This document shows positions 33,589 through 42,665 of a DNA stretch of 64,000 nucleotides, piece by piece. Numbering within the stretch: the first letter of the stretch is position 1; each line of letters begins with the position of its first letter. This stretch comes from Symsagittifera roscoffensis. Taxonomy: Eukaryota > Xenacoelomorpha > Acoela > Convolutidae. The DNA lies in assembly GCF_963678635.1 (NCBI RefSeq), contig NC_087065.1, forward strand, positions 47,000,381 to 47,064,380. The letters run 5' to 3'. A model generated the notes under the pieces. It was given only the letters and a program-made list of their open reading frames with translations. It was not told where the DNA came from and made no database searches. The position numbers were made by a program, and so were the translations under genes.

Positions 33589-34704
33589 ACCAAAAAACTA
33601 TCAAAAATTGCTAACCAACAATCCCAAAGTCAGTCTTCACCGACATCATCCCAAGATAACCCAACAACACCTTCAATTACCCAAAATCCTCAAACATCTT
33701 CACGAATTTCCTTTCAAGATAACCCATATACTTTTGAAGAACGACACGCACGCTTATCTGAACCACTAGAACCCGTTCAATGGCAAGCACACTTAAGTGA
33801 ACCAACATATAATCTATACCCAACACTACCACCAGAACTAAGTAGAATACGACATCCTAGTCAAAACCAAAACACAATCGAAATAAATAGACAAATTATA
33901 CATCCTCGAAGAAATAGAAATTTTCAAACTCCCCGAGTTCATTTTGAAATACCTCAATCCCCATCACAAAGCACTCCAGAAAACCCCACTGGTATCTTAC
34001 CAGAAACCCCTACACTTCTTTCACAACGTAGCACCTCAAGCCTACCCTCAGATTACTTAGGTTCAACACCAACATCTGAACAAATACGTGAAAATCCCTT
34101 CAATCCCCCAAACCAAACATCACGACTACCATATTGGACAACACATTCATTCACACAAGGTGAACCAAATTTAACCAATGACCCAATAGATATTTCTTCA
34201 GATACAACATCCTCATCACTACCGGAAACGTTATCACTACCATCAACACCATCAATTAGTCAAATTTCACCGACGCCTTTTAACTTAAATTTTCCAAATA
34301 ATCTCGACGCAAGATATCGAGAACAATCATCAACAACTATTCCTTCAAGACTAGATTGGAATACATTTACAGCACCTCCACCACTATTTGGACAACACTT
34401 AGAAAGTAATCGCCTTCACAACTGGGCACTCAATAGACTACAATATCGACAAGACATCCACGACGATATTCGTGAACACAATATACAAATACTCCAACAA
34501 AATAGTTTACAATTAAAGTTTGAAATCACAGTTAAATTAAACAACATTACTCAACATCCCTACCCATTAAACCCACCAAATATAACAGCTCAATCACTAC
34601 CACCACCATTTATAACAACTGAAGTAATATACAAATACGACAGATACACCAAAAAGACAATTGGTTACATTACATTTTATAACCAATTCAGGATTATCAT
34701 ACAC
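33589..34704 (+). CDS. ORF-P, about 370-aa Pro/Ser-rich frame lacking ATG, copy 1
   Basis: An open frame from 33589 with no stop and no ATG before 34705. It is Ser/Pro/Thr/Gln-rich and probably disordered to about residue 250, then denser (LDWNTFTAPPPLFGQH, LHNWALNRLQYRQDIHDDI). Copy 2 (53131-54289) shows its natural end, NPYSGLSYTCIF then stop, overlapping the envelope ATG by 13 bp. In copy 1 a 2-bp loss fuses ORF-P in frame to the envelope signal peptide. Because it has no initiator, it must be reached by splicing or by frameshift from TM2, whose stop lies immediately upstream. No family is recognised. Confidence 0.5.
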
Positions 34705-37327
34705 ATGTATATTCTAAAATTATTAATTTTTCTCCAACTCCTTTTTCTAGTAACCTCAAATCAAAACATAAACCCTTCCCCCCGCACAGGACCACAAGAT
34801 TTATTAGTAACACATTACGATTGTGATGAAAACGAACAAAAAACACTACACAAATATGCAATAAATCAAGTATCACAATGCGAAACAGAACCACAAGCCA
34901 TAGAAACTACAAATGTAATCGCAACACTTTACTCAAAAGCCCGAGCAACAACAGTTATCGGATATAAATTCACAGCAACATTTTCCGAAAAGAAAGTACA
35001 TTGTTCACAAGTCTCAAACGGAAATAAAAACCGACTTGACCATGAATCATTCTACCAGAGTAGAGTACTATCGAACGACTTTTACATCTAAATCCCGAAG
35101 ATTGTAAAAACGAGTTACTCCGACTAAATATCACAAAAAATAAAAACACAGATAGAAAGTTAGTATATTTCCAAGTTTTTTCAGATTCTGTACATCAAGC
35201 AGAACTTGAAAGATATCAAGGACATATAAAATTAGATGAAAAATACCCATATAACGGCGCACACGGACGATTAACCTATGACATACACGATAAACACTGG
35301 ATACCACACATTGGTATAAATAATCCATCAAACTGCAAAGCAGACACAAAAAATAAAGGATACCAAGAAATACTGTTTTTCGATTGGAAAATACAACTCG
35401 AAAAAATTCAACTCACACGAGATTTATCAGACAACACAATGATCTATCAAGGAATTAGATTACCTTGTAAAAATGATCAAGGTTATTGCGACCCAGAACA
35501 CGAACACAAGCAACAATTGTTTGGTTCCCCGAAGACACATGTACAACATTTAAAGTAGCAAAAATACACGCTCGTATGATAAAATTTCACGAAAAATAAT
35601 TTTTACAATCAATACCATATGAACAAGTAAATCCATTACGAAAAATAAGTTCTAATTTTAGAAACATTCACAATATAGAAAATAAATTAACACGTTTTCA
35701 AATATATCAAGAAACAGAACTTGCATGTAAATACAGAAACCCACTTCACAAAACACAATACTCCGAAATACTAGTTGAATACGAAAAAGGATTCGACATG
35801 ACCACTGGAAAAATAAAAATCGACCCATACGCCACAAGTCATCCTCCAAATGAAGGAACATCATACATACCAGTTCATTTTAAAAAAAATAAAGGTCAAC
35901 CTGGTGGACATCTAAAGCCCCAAGACGATCAAAGCACACGTTTACAAGAACTATCGCTAATGAATAGTACATATTTCGGTAATATCCACTATGATATTCA
36001 CTTAGATATGAAATTAGACTACACGATTAGCCGAATTTTTCAAGAAATGTCACTCTCCGAATTAGAAACACTACACCAACTATGCGAATTAGAAAGAATA
36101 CAAATATTACAATCACTTGCACTAGCAGTATTAAAAATACCCTATGCAGGATATTTACTATCAGGAAATAGATCAAATTTTTTAGACTACGAAGGAAACA
36201 TTTTATGGTTTTATACTTGTACCAAAAAAGTATCACCACTATACGTTTTTGAAGACAAACGATGCTATAAAAGAATCCCTATCTTTTATAAGAATAAAGT
36301 ACATTTCGTTGACACACTTTCAAGAAGAATCTATTTCTGGGATACCGCAGTCCCATGTGGATCAGAAAATAGCCACAATGTAGTACAACTAAACACTGAT
36401 GAAGATAAATATTACCTTCTTACCCCATATCCCACATTAATGCAATCACTCAAAAAATTTTCACCAGAAAGCATTAGAGCTATCGCTCGAAACCCAAATA
36501 TCGACTTACAATCAATAGGAATATATTCAAAATCAGATATTCAACATCACATTAGAACACAACAATTCCAAGAATTATTAACACAAATGGACACAATACA
36601 AAGACAATCAATTGACCAAAACTTACGCAAACTTGCCGAAACCGCAGGATTTGCAGACATCTATACGCAAGACTATAGCGGATATTTTAAAGACATTAAA
36701 GATTATATATATCTAAACGGTGAAAAATACCGTCCCCAAGATATATCACCTATTAATATTTTTAGCTTTGTTACACTCAAAAATGAAATTCTTGATTTTC
36801 TAGGATGGCCCTACTACATCTTAGAAAAATTAACTATTCTATACACAATGTTCAACTTTATAGGATTTCTTTTTTCACTTTTAAAAGGAATCTACAACAC
36901 ATGTGCTATACACACACAAGTAAATAGACAAGCAAGTGTAGCACGCATACTATTTGCAGGATTTTTCGGAATTTTTTCTACATCAATAAACAAAATTCTT
37001 TTAGATGCACAAATAAAAGAATACAACACAAAAATAGCAACAAGACAGAACACATACGACGAAGAACATAACAATGTAGACACAACGCCTACAGCACCAC
37101 AGTTACCACCCCTACCACATAACCATCCACTATCCCTAGTCCCACGAAATTTTCGAAGTTTAGCAATAACACATAATCCAAATTTTAGACCAACCATATC
37201 ACAAAGTCCCATCCAACATATAATGACACACCATTCACAAGATGAAAATACTTACAAACAAATTATAGAACAACCCCATACCACCGCTTTTCAGTCTCAA
37301 AAAAATAATTTTTTTAGCCCACGATGA
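34705..37327 (+). pseudogene. env: Envelope-like glycoprotein, copy 1, broken
   Basis: It starts with a signal peptide (residues 1-18, hydrophobic core ILKLLIFLQLLFLV). A Cys-containing ectodomain follows (HYDCDENE near 34817, further Cys at QVSQCE and KVHCSQ). The last part (from 35798) is open for 509 codons and contains hydrophobic stretches near 36115-36170 and a C-terminal membrane region near 36805-36985 (LYTMFNFIGFLFSLLKGI; ILFAGFFGIF), then a Pro-rich tail. Breaks: a 5-bp net insertion near 35060 leading to TAA at 35089, a one-base loss near 35485, and TAA at about 35597. It is therefore not expressible as one protein. Distant relation to class III-type glycoproteins captured by animal LTR elements (for example chuvirus-like) is possible but unverified. 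Confidence 0.6.
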
Positions 37328-39144
37328 GCCGACAACTTGGATCCCTACATCGCTCCCTACACCGCTCAAATTCCCACCCAACCAACCTCACCACTCCAAT
37401 TACAATAATTCCACTTTTTGCTTTCCCGCCACCCGATTTTTCAACAATTAATGTAACATCAGGCATGAATTCAGATACTAATTCACAAATCTCAGTTTTA
37501 TACTCCACTTCACAACTCAATAACCCGAATGTTGACACCCCCGATGAATTTACCGACTCTGAACCATCTCCATCCAATCATTTTCACACCAACCCCTCAA
37601 TTTTTTCCCAACCCCCTTTTCAACCAATACTACCAAATAACCCTGTCCCAACCAATTCTACACCCTCTTATGCTTCCCAAGTCACTCCAACCTACTCTTC
37701 ACTTCATTCAGACCGATCATCCAATTCTCCAGACACCACCCAAATCTCCCCAGAACTAGATAATTTTATTACCCTACAACAACAACCCTACCACCTTGAC
37801 ACGCCCACTATAAACCAAATTTCATCCACAATAGATTCATCCAACCCACCTACCCCTACTTCCTCTTCAGTTTATACCGAATCATTAGCACCATCATCCA
37901 CATCTACTGAATCTTCACACAGCACTAATAGAGCTTATCGCACTTTTAAAAGAAAGTTCCCAAACCATCCTTTCCCAGCAAAACCAGGAACAGCCCGTGA
38001 ATATATAAATCATCCAAATCACACTAACACAAAAGAATTTTTAGCTATCACCTTACCCTCATTTCCACAATATACCTTAAACACCCCTCACGATACTAAC
38101 GAAACACGTAATTTTGTAGACGAACACGTTTTAATGCCTACCCTTCCTTGGACCTCATATTATCATTTTACTAATCCCCTTTGCTTACCTTTATCTAACA
38201 CTCACATCGATATAGAACGAAATAAAGACATGCTATATCGACTCACTACACCACTAACACCTAGACAATTTACTTACATCGGATATAAAAAGTCACTAAA
38301 AACTTACACTGCACCCCGAGCTAACGAATACACGCTAGAATATTACGATCATAACATCATCCGAACTAACCAAGATCAATTTTTAGATGACGATCGCTTC
38401 GCTAACCCACAAATCACAGAAAAATTTTTCATTAAAACACCATATGTATTTACACTCAATATCTTTGACCGCAAATTTGACCACATCATTTCAGAAGCAC
38501 TAACAGACACACAGGCCTACGAAAGTTTTAAAGAACGCTTTCAATTATTTTCACTAACATTTCATTTCCTTGCACCACATGAACGAGATTTGCACTGCTC
38601 ACACGATATTATGTTACGCACTAAACAAACTCACACATATACATATTATCGTTTCATACAGAATCACTTCGACCTACACACTCCCTCCAGACAGCCACAC
38701 CACCGTTTTCAATTCATCAATTCCAAATACACCTCACCATTCTTTCTTAACTTCACTTATTGCATTAAAGATACTAACCTTCATGGTATTCTTCGCAATT
38801 ATGATCCCATAACCCAAATGTATATTTTGTGTCCCATCACCAAGACCTTCAACGCAGAAGAATCCCGACCCTTCCTTATCCCACACGAATTTGTTCAACC
38901 TATAGAAATCCCCATATTAGAATTCATCCACAACACTAAATTCAATCACAAATTATATAATCTAATCCAAAACACACCTTATGAGTTTGCAGTTGGCACT
39001 GAAGAACTAACAACCATTAAAGCACTTCAATTGCTTTGGCCACTGCTTCAAACTAAAAATATCATCCGCATCTTAGCTAAATTACTAACAACTTCCGATC
39101 TCATCCACGACATCTTCCCCCACGGTTTCTTTCCCGACGACTAA
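37324..39144 (+). CDS. ORF-C, 606-aa protein of unknown function, copy 1 (intact)
   Basis: The ATG overlaps the envelope stop (ATGA at 37324-37327). Residues 1-205 are Ser/Pro/Thr-rich and disordered. A short basic patch follows (RAYRTFKRKFPNHPF, about 207-221), then about 380 residues of globular-looking sequence with many aromatic and acidic residues and a few His/Cys (HERDLHCSHDIMLR). It ends FPHGFFPDD. There is no signal peptide or membrane segment, so it is probably cytosolic or nuclear. Copy 2 has the same frame open for 602 codons. ORF-C is the only large ORF uninterrupted in both copies. The stop is followed at once by a consensus splice donor. No domain family is recognised; candidates are an accessory regulator or a captured host or viral gene. 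Confidence 0.7.
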   Translation: MSRQLGSLHRSLHRSNSHPTNLTTPITIIPLFAFPPPDFSTINVTSGMNSDTNSQISVLYSTSQLNNPNVDTPDEFTDSEPSPSNHFHTNPSIFSQPPFQPILPNNPVPTNSTPSYASQVTPTYSSLHSDRSSNSPDTTQISPELDNFITLQQQPYHLDTPTINQISSTIDSSNPPTPTSSSVYTESLAPSSTSTESSHSTNRAYRTFKRKFPNHPFPAKPGTAREYINHPNHTNTKEFLAITLPSFPQYTLNTPHDTNETRNFVDEHVLMPTLPWTSYYHFTNPLCLPLSNTHIDIERNKDMLYRLTTPLTPRQFTYIGYKKSLKTYTAPRANEYTLEYYDHNIIRTNQDQFLDDDRFANPQITEKFFIKTPYVFTLNIFDRKFDHIISEALTDTQAYESFKERFQLFSLTFHFLAPHERDLHCSHDIMLRTKQTHTYTYYRFIQNHFDLHTPSRQPHHRFQFINSKYTSPFFLNFTYCIKDTNLHGILRNYDPITQMYILCPITKTFNAEESRPFLIPHEFVQPIEIPILEFIHNTKFNHKLYNLIQNTPYEFAVGTEELTTIKALQLLWPLLQTKNIIRILAKLLTTSDLIHDIFPHGFFPDD

Positions 39145-39232
39145 CAGGTAAGTATGAATTATACATATTATTAACTATTACATTAAAATTAGAAACTAAC
39201 CATTCTTTATCCATGTCCTCTTTAGAATTTTA
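39145..39232 (+). promoter_or_regulatory. Candidate 3'-UTR intron just after ORF-C, copy 1
   Basis: Two bases after the ORF-C stop comes CAG|GTAAGTATG (donor GT at 39149). About 75-85 bp downstream lie CTCTTTAG|A and ATTTTAG|C as acceptors. Donor and acceptor are kept in copy 2 (58703 and about 58780). A small intron in the 3' UTR, or a donor used to skip toward the 3' end, is likely. Splicing is inferred. Confidence 0.5.
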
Positions 39233-40758
39233 GCCTTCATCCAACGATCATCTGAAAAATTCACAAAAGAAAAATAAAAAATAGAAAACTTCTTCAAAAC
39301 TGTTTAAAACTCTATTAATTTTTTGCACCAAACGATTTAATAAAAATAATACCAATGCAGTAATTTAATTTATAAATTTTTTCCCAAATGCAGTAAATCT
39401 AATAATGATGAAAATTTGTAACTTAACTTTCCCCAACAATTAGCAGTAAATTTGAATTTCTATGTAATAAATTGATAAAACGAAAATGCAGTACTAACCT
39501 TTTGATATTTCCATTCATTCGCACAAACATTCTATCCACACTCGCACAGCTCGCCCACAAAGAATTGTTTAAAATAATGAATTTCAGTTTCAAGCTTTCA
39601 CACTCAACAACTCTAACACAAGATAACACGTTTCAAACTTTCCTTTAACCCGGTTGGAAAGGAATTATATACTAAACAACACTAACCAACGCAGCTTACT
39701 AAACACCACAAATCATAGAATAACAGCATGACTAAGAAAAGGAAACCAACGGTACCCAAACCGGATTAACCCAGTTTAAAACTGGATAATTTATTTTTTT
39801 GAAGACTATTATAAAGTCTAAGAAAGAAATAATAAAACACAAAAAAGTCGAAAGACAAAACCATACCACAAACAATTTGATTTTTGAAAAAAGGACACAA
39901 CCAACAAAACATAAGAAAAACCACAACAAACCCAACATAAAACGTTATCACATAACAGGACCTCTCACAAACACCGCATGCAATCATACTCCCACTCCTG
40001 GCCTAACCCACCAGAAGAGGACGTCCTGAGCATGCTCTATAGCCGGCCTAACCCACCGCGCTACATCCACGCTTTGTGACCACACTCCTATTTTTAATAA
40101 GAGCTACTCAAGGGTGAGTAACTCTTCAAAATAACTGAACTAAAACAAAAAGCTTTTGTGAAAACAACTAACCAAAATCATAATTAAAAAACATTAAACT
40201 AATAAAAGTTTTATAAAATGTAAATTATATTATGCAATATATAGATCAGCATACAACACCAAGGACGAACATCCAAAGACAAAACGACCCCACTACACTC
40301 GAAAAAGAATGGCCAACCACAATCGATATGCCGCTCACAATCACAACTCAAAGGATTTAGAGTACGACTTGACTTCGCAGAAAAGGACTTCATTGAACTA
40401 GACCAATGACCACCTCGATGTTCAAGTATACGTACAGATCCGAGTAACCAGGCATCCCCTCCACGCACAATCTCCACGCCATTCCCAGACAAGATCAAAC
40501 ACAAAGAAGTTCTCAACAATGAAACAGAAAAACCTGACATAGCAAACCATTCTGAAATCAGATTTGAGTTTGTTGCGGAAACACAGTCGTTGACACAAGA
40601 AGACAAAACGTTTGATGTCCCTAATTCCAGTGTCCTGGAACTTCTCTAACAAGGGAAACCGGAAAAGAAATATGATGTTCGCCAAATACCAACGTCCATC
40701 ATCCATCCTTCAAATTGCAGAAAAACTATTCTAAAAAACTCTGTAAAACCCGGATGGG
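39233..40758 (+). other. 3' non-coding region of copy 1
   Basis: About 1.5 kb conserved with copy 2 but without a conserved long frame (short frames here are broken in the other copy). It contains the palindrome CCAGTTTAAAACTGG (39773-39787), a strong hairpin at 40099-40126 and a direct repeat GGCCTAACCCACC (near 40000 and 40045). A purine-rich tract before the 3' LTR (CCCGGATGGG, to 40758) may be the polypurine primer. Confidence 0.55.
40099..40126 (+). ncRNA. Conserved RNA hairpin in the 3' region, copy 1
   Basis: AAGAG-C-TACTC faces GAGTA-A-CTCTT around a six-base loop, giving a ten-pair stem with one mismatch. Copy 2 (59649-59676) keeps both arms and changes only the mismatched base. It is a candidate export, stability or termination element. 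Confidence 0.45.
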
Positions 40759-41169
40759 TGGAACTCCATCTAAACTACATTTTATGATTGGATAAATTAG
40801 ATATTTTACCAATGTAAAGTATTTAATATTAACCAATCATGATCCATTTGACTAACAATCCACTTATTTGTAAGTGCTGAAATTACTTGTAATTTCAGCA
40901 CCAGAGAGATTTGAATTTAACTTAGAAATTAGTTGGACTCTCCCGAGAACTTCAGCAGCCGCAATAAACCAGTATACCCTAGATCTATTGAGCCTAGCAG
41001 AGACTAGTTAAACAACCTGAGACTAGACAAATATAAGAGTAAGATTAGGATCGGTATTAGACTAAGAAGTTGCACGAATCTATCCGGCCGAAAATAAGAT
41101 AGCGTGACGAGCAGACGGTGTACCCTATCCGAAATTACTCTATGAGTTAACCACATCGGTCCTAACTCA
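40759..41169 (+). repeat. 3' LTR of copy 1
   Basis: 411 bp. It differs from the 5' LTR at about six or seven positions, three of them clustered at the 5' end (CTCCATC for CCTGATC). It is followed by the target duplication CACG (41170-41173) and then by the methyltransferase intron. Confidence 0.93.
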
Positions 41170-41208
41170 CACGTTAGTCATTTACAGCGAAAATGTTGAA
41201 GTTCTAAC

Positions 41209-41743
41209 CTTTTACACGGAAGGCTAATTTCACGACATCGCCGCATTCCTGTCCAAGTTTGTTAATCAAAATGCGTTTATTATCTAATATGTGTTTCGGT
41301 ATTGGAACACCGTCGGGTAAAGTAAATAAATCGATGCTCTTTGCACCTGCGTTCAGCAAAGGTTTGCAGAAACCGCCCGGTGCCCCGCATAAATTCAAAA
41401 CCGACGTTATAACATGGCGATACAAATGAGGCACCAAATCTTCCATCATTTTCGTGCAATCCTTTTCAATAGAGGGTGCCTTTCGTTTCATTTCTTCTCT
41501 TTTCGCAATTTGGTATTCACTATCTGGAACGTCCTTCTTAGGATAATTTTCATCCTTTTTATTCTTTGGGTATATTTTATTGTACAGATCCCAATACCTA
41601 TTCTTTGCTTCTGTGAATTTAGAGTGTCTGGGGTCACCTTTGATTTGCCGATCACGCCCCTCAAGTAATATGACTTCATTCTCATCGCGTTTACTCCTTT
41701 TATTTTCATTATTTGTCGCCATTTTATAATCTGAAATTTGCAA
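41209..41743 (-). CDS. FtsJ-like RNA 2'-O-methyltransferase, exon 1 (N-terminal half)
   Basis: 178 codons plus one base on the minus strand, ending at the donor AAAG|GTTAGA (GT at 41208-41207). The N-terminal 90 residues are Lys/Asp/Glu-rich. The S-adenosylmethionine-binding motif I is LNLCGAPGGF (residues about 116-125), followed by a motif-II-like acidic strand (SIDLFTLPDG). Translation may start at the first Met (41743) or at Met8 (41722-41720), which has the better context (AAAATGG). Just upstream on the minus strand is TTTGCAAATTTCAG|A (ending near 41731), a possible acceptor of a 5'-UTR intron. The first element's 3' LTR begins only about 35 bp beyond the donor, and the second element's 5' LTR begins about 190 bp upstream. 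It could be a host gene or an old viral capture; the sequence does not decide. Confidence 0.65.
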
Positions 41744-41934
41744 ACTCTTATCAATATGTGAAATAACGATATTCAGGTCTGAGAATTAACTTATGTAATA
41801 AATCAAGATTTTCAGATCTTGTATAGAAAATCAGCTGGGTACGAGAACTGTTCCGACTTTTCGAGAACTGTTCCGAACTGTGAAGAAAGCGACGGAACAT
41901 TTACGATTGGGTAGTTTATCTTATTCACGTCATT
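41744..41934. other. Upstream region of the methyltransferase and left palindrome arm
   Basis: It holds the possible 5'-UTR acceptor and, at 41838-41934, a sequence whose reverse complement resembles 60735-60820 beyond copy 2. The unit AACTGTTCCGA occurs twice. It ends with the target duplication CATT (41931-41934). Confidence 0.6.
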
Positions 41935-42344
41935 TGGAACCTGATCTAAACTACATTTTATGATTGGATAAATTAGATATTTTACCACTGTAAAGTATTT
42001 AATATTAACCAATCATGATCCATCTAACTAACAACCCACTTATTTGTAAGTGCTGAAATTACTTGTAATTTCAGCACCAGAGAGATTTGAATTTAACTTA
42101 GAAATTAGTTGCCTCTCCAAGAGAACTTCAGCAGCCGCAATAAACCAGTATACCCTAGATCTATTGAGCCTAGCAGAGACTAGTTAAACAACCTGAGACT
42201 AGATAGTATAAGAGTAAGATTAGGATCGGTATTAGACTAAGAAGTTGCACGAATCTATCCGGCCGAAAATAAGATAGCGTGACGAGCAGACGGTGTACCC
42301 TATCCGAAATTACTCTATGAGTTAACCACATCGGACCTAACTCA
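41935..42344 (+). repeat. 5' LTR of copy 2
   Basis: 410 bp with TGGAACC...AACTCA ends. It carries the copy-2-specific GCCTCTCCAAGAG variant. The 26-bp palindrome and AATAAA are retained. Confidence 0.93.
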
Positions 42345-42346
42345 TC

Positions 42347-42364
42347 TGGTGCGACCATAAGTCT
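42347..42364 (+). other. Primer-binding site, copy 2
   Basis: Identical to 22916-22933 and placed 2 bp after the LTR. Confidence 0.65.
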
Positions 42365-42431
42365 CGAAAAAGACCTTAATAGCTTAGAATTAACCAAAAA
42401 TAGATTAGAATTTAGACAAAACATTTTCAAA

Positions 42432-42665
42432 ATGTTATACGACGATAATTTAATCGAAACGTCTCTACGACTCAATAGATCAGAGCCAATATTCCGAACG
42501 ATAATAGAACTACCCGGAATTGGAAGAAGACCTCGAACCAGAGACGACATACGACAAAGTAGAAACTTACCAAATAGTTATTTGATAGTACGGCAAAAGC
42601 CAACACAAACTTTTATTTTTAGAATCTTATTAGCAATGAATTTAGATTTTCATTTGCAAACATAA
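42432..42665 (+). CDS. Leader ORF, 77 aa, copy 2
   Basis: Same length and frame as 23002-23235. The central PGIGRRPRTRDDIRQS segment is unchanged. Substitutions are scattered and include both silent and replacement changes, so coding constraint is suggested but not proved. Confidence 0.45.
   Translation: MLYDDNLIETSLRLNRSEPIFRTIIELPGIGRRPRTRDDIRQSRNLPNSYLIVRQKPTQTFIFRILLAMNLDFHLQT

Larger units (their letters stand above)
22503..41169 (+). mobile_element. Envelope-bearing Ty3/Gypsy LTR element, copy 1 (18.67 kb)
   Basis: A full-length insertion bounded by two 411-bp LTRs (TGGAACC...AACTCA) and a 4-bp target duplication CACG (22499-22502 and 41170-41173). Pol order is protease, reverse transcriptase, RNase H, integrase, with a GPY/F-type integrase tail, as in Ty3/Gypsy elements. 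Beyond gag-pol it carries a leader ORF, basic ORF-A, two small membrane ORFs, ORF-P, an envelope-like glycoprotein and ORF-C, which makes it about twice the usual length. The LTRs differ at about six or seven positions, so the insertion is fairly young. Pol and env are nevertheless broken, including loss of 225 bp of RT. The sense strand is strongly A-rich and G-poor. Confidence 0.93.

Noticed and set aside
24276-37577. Many minus-strand frames inside the elements, often hydrophobic
   Set aside because: They are antisense shadows of A-rich genes (giving Phe/Leu/Ile/Val-rich translations) and are not conserved as proteins independently of the plus strand.
39799-40029. 76-aa Lys-rich plus frame in the 3' region
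   Set aside because: Frameshifted in the other copy and compositionally a product of A-rich sequence.
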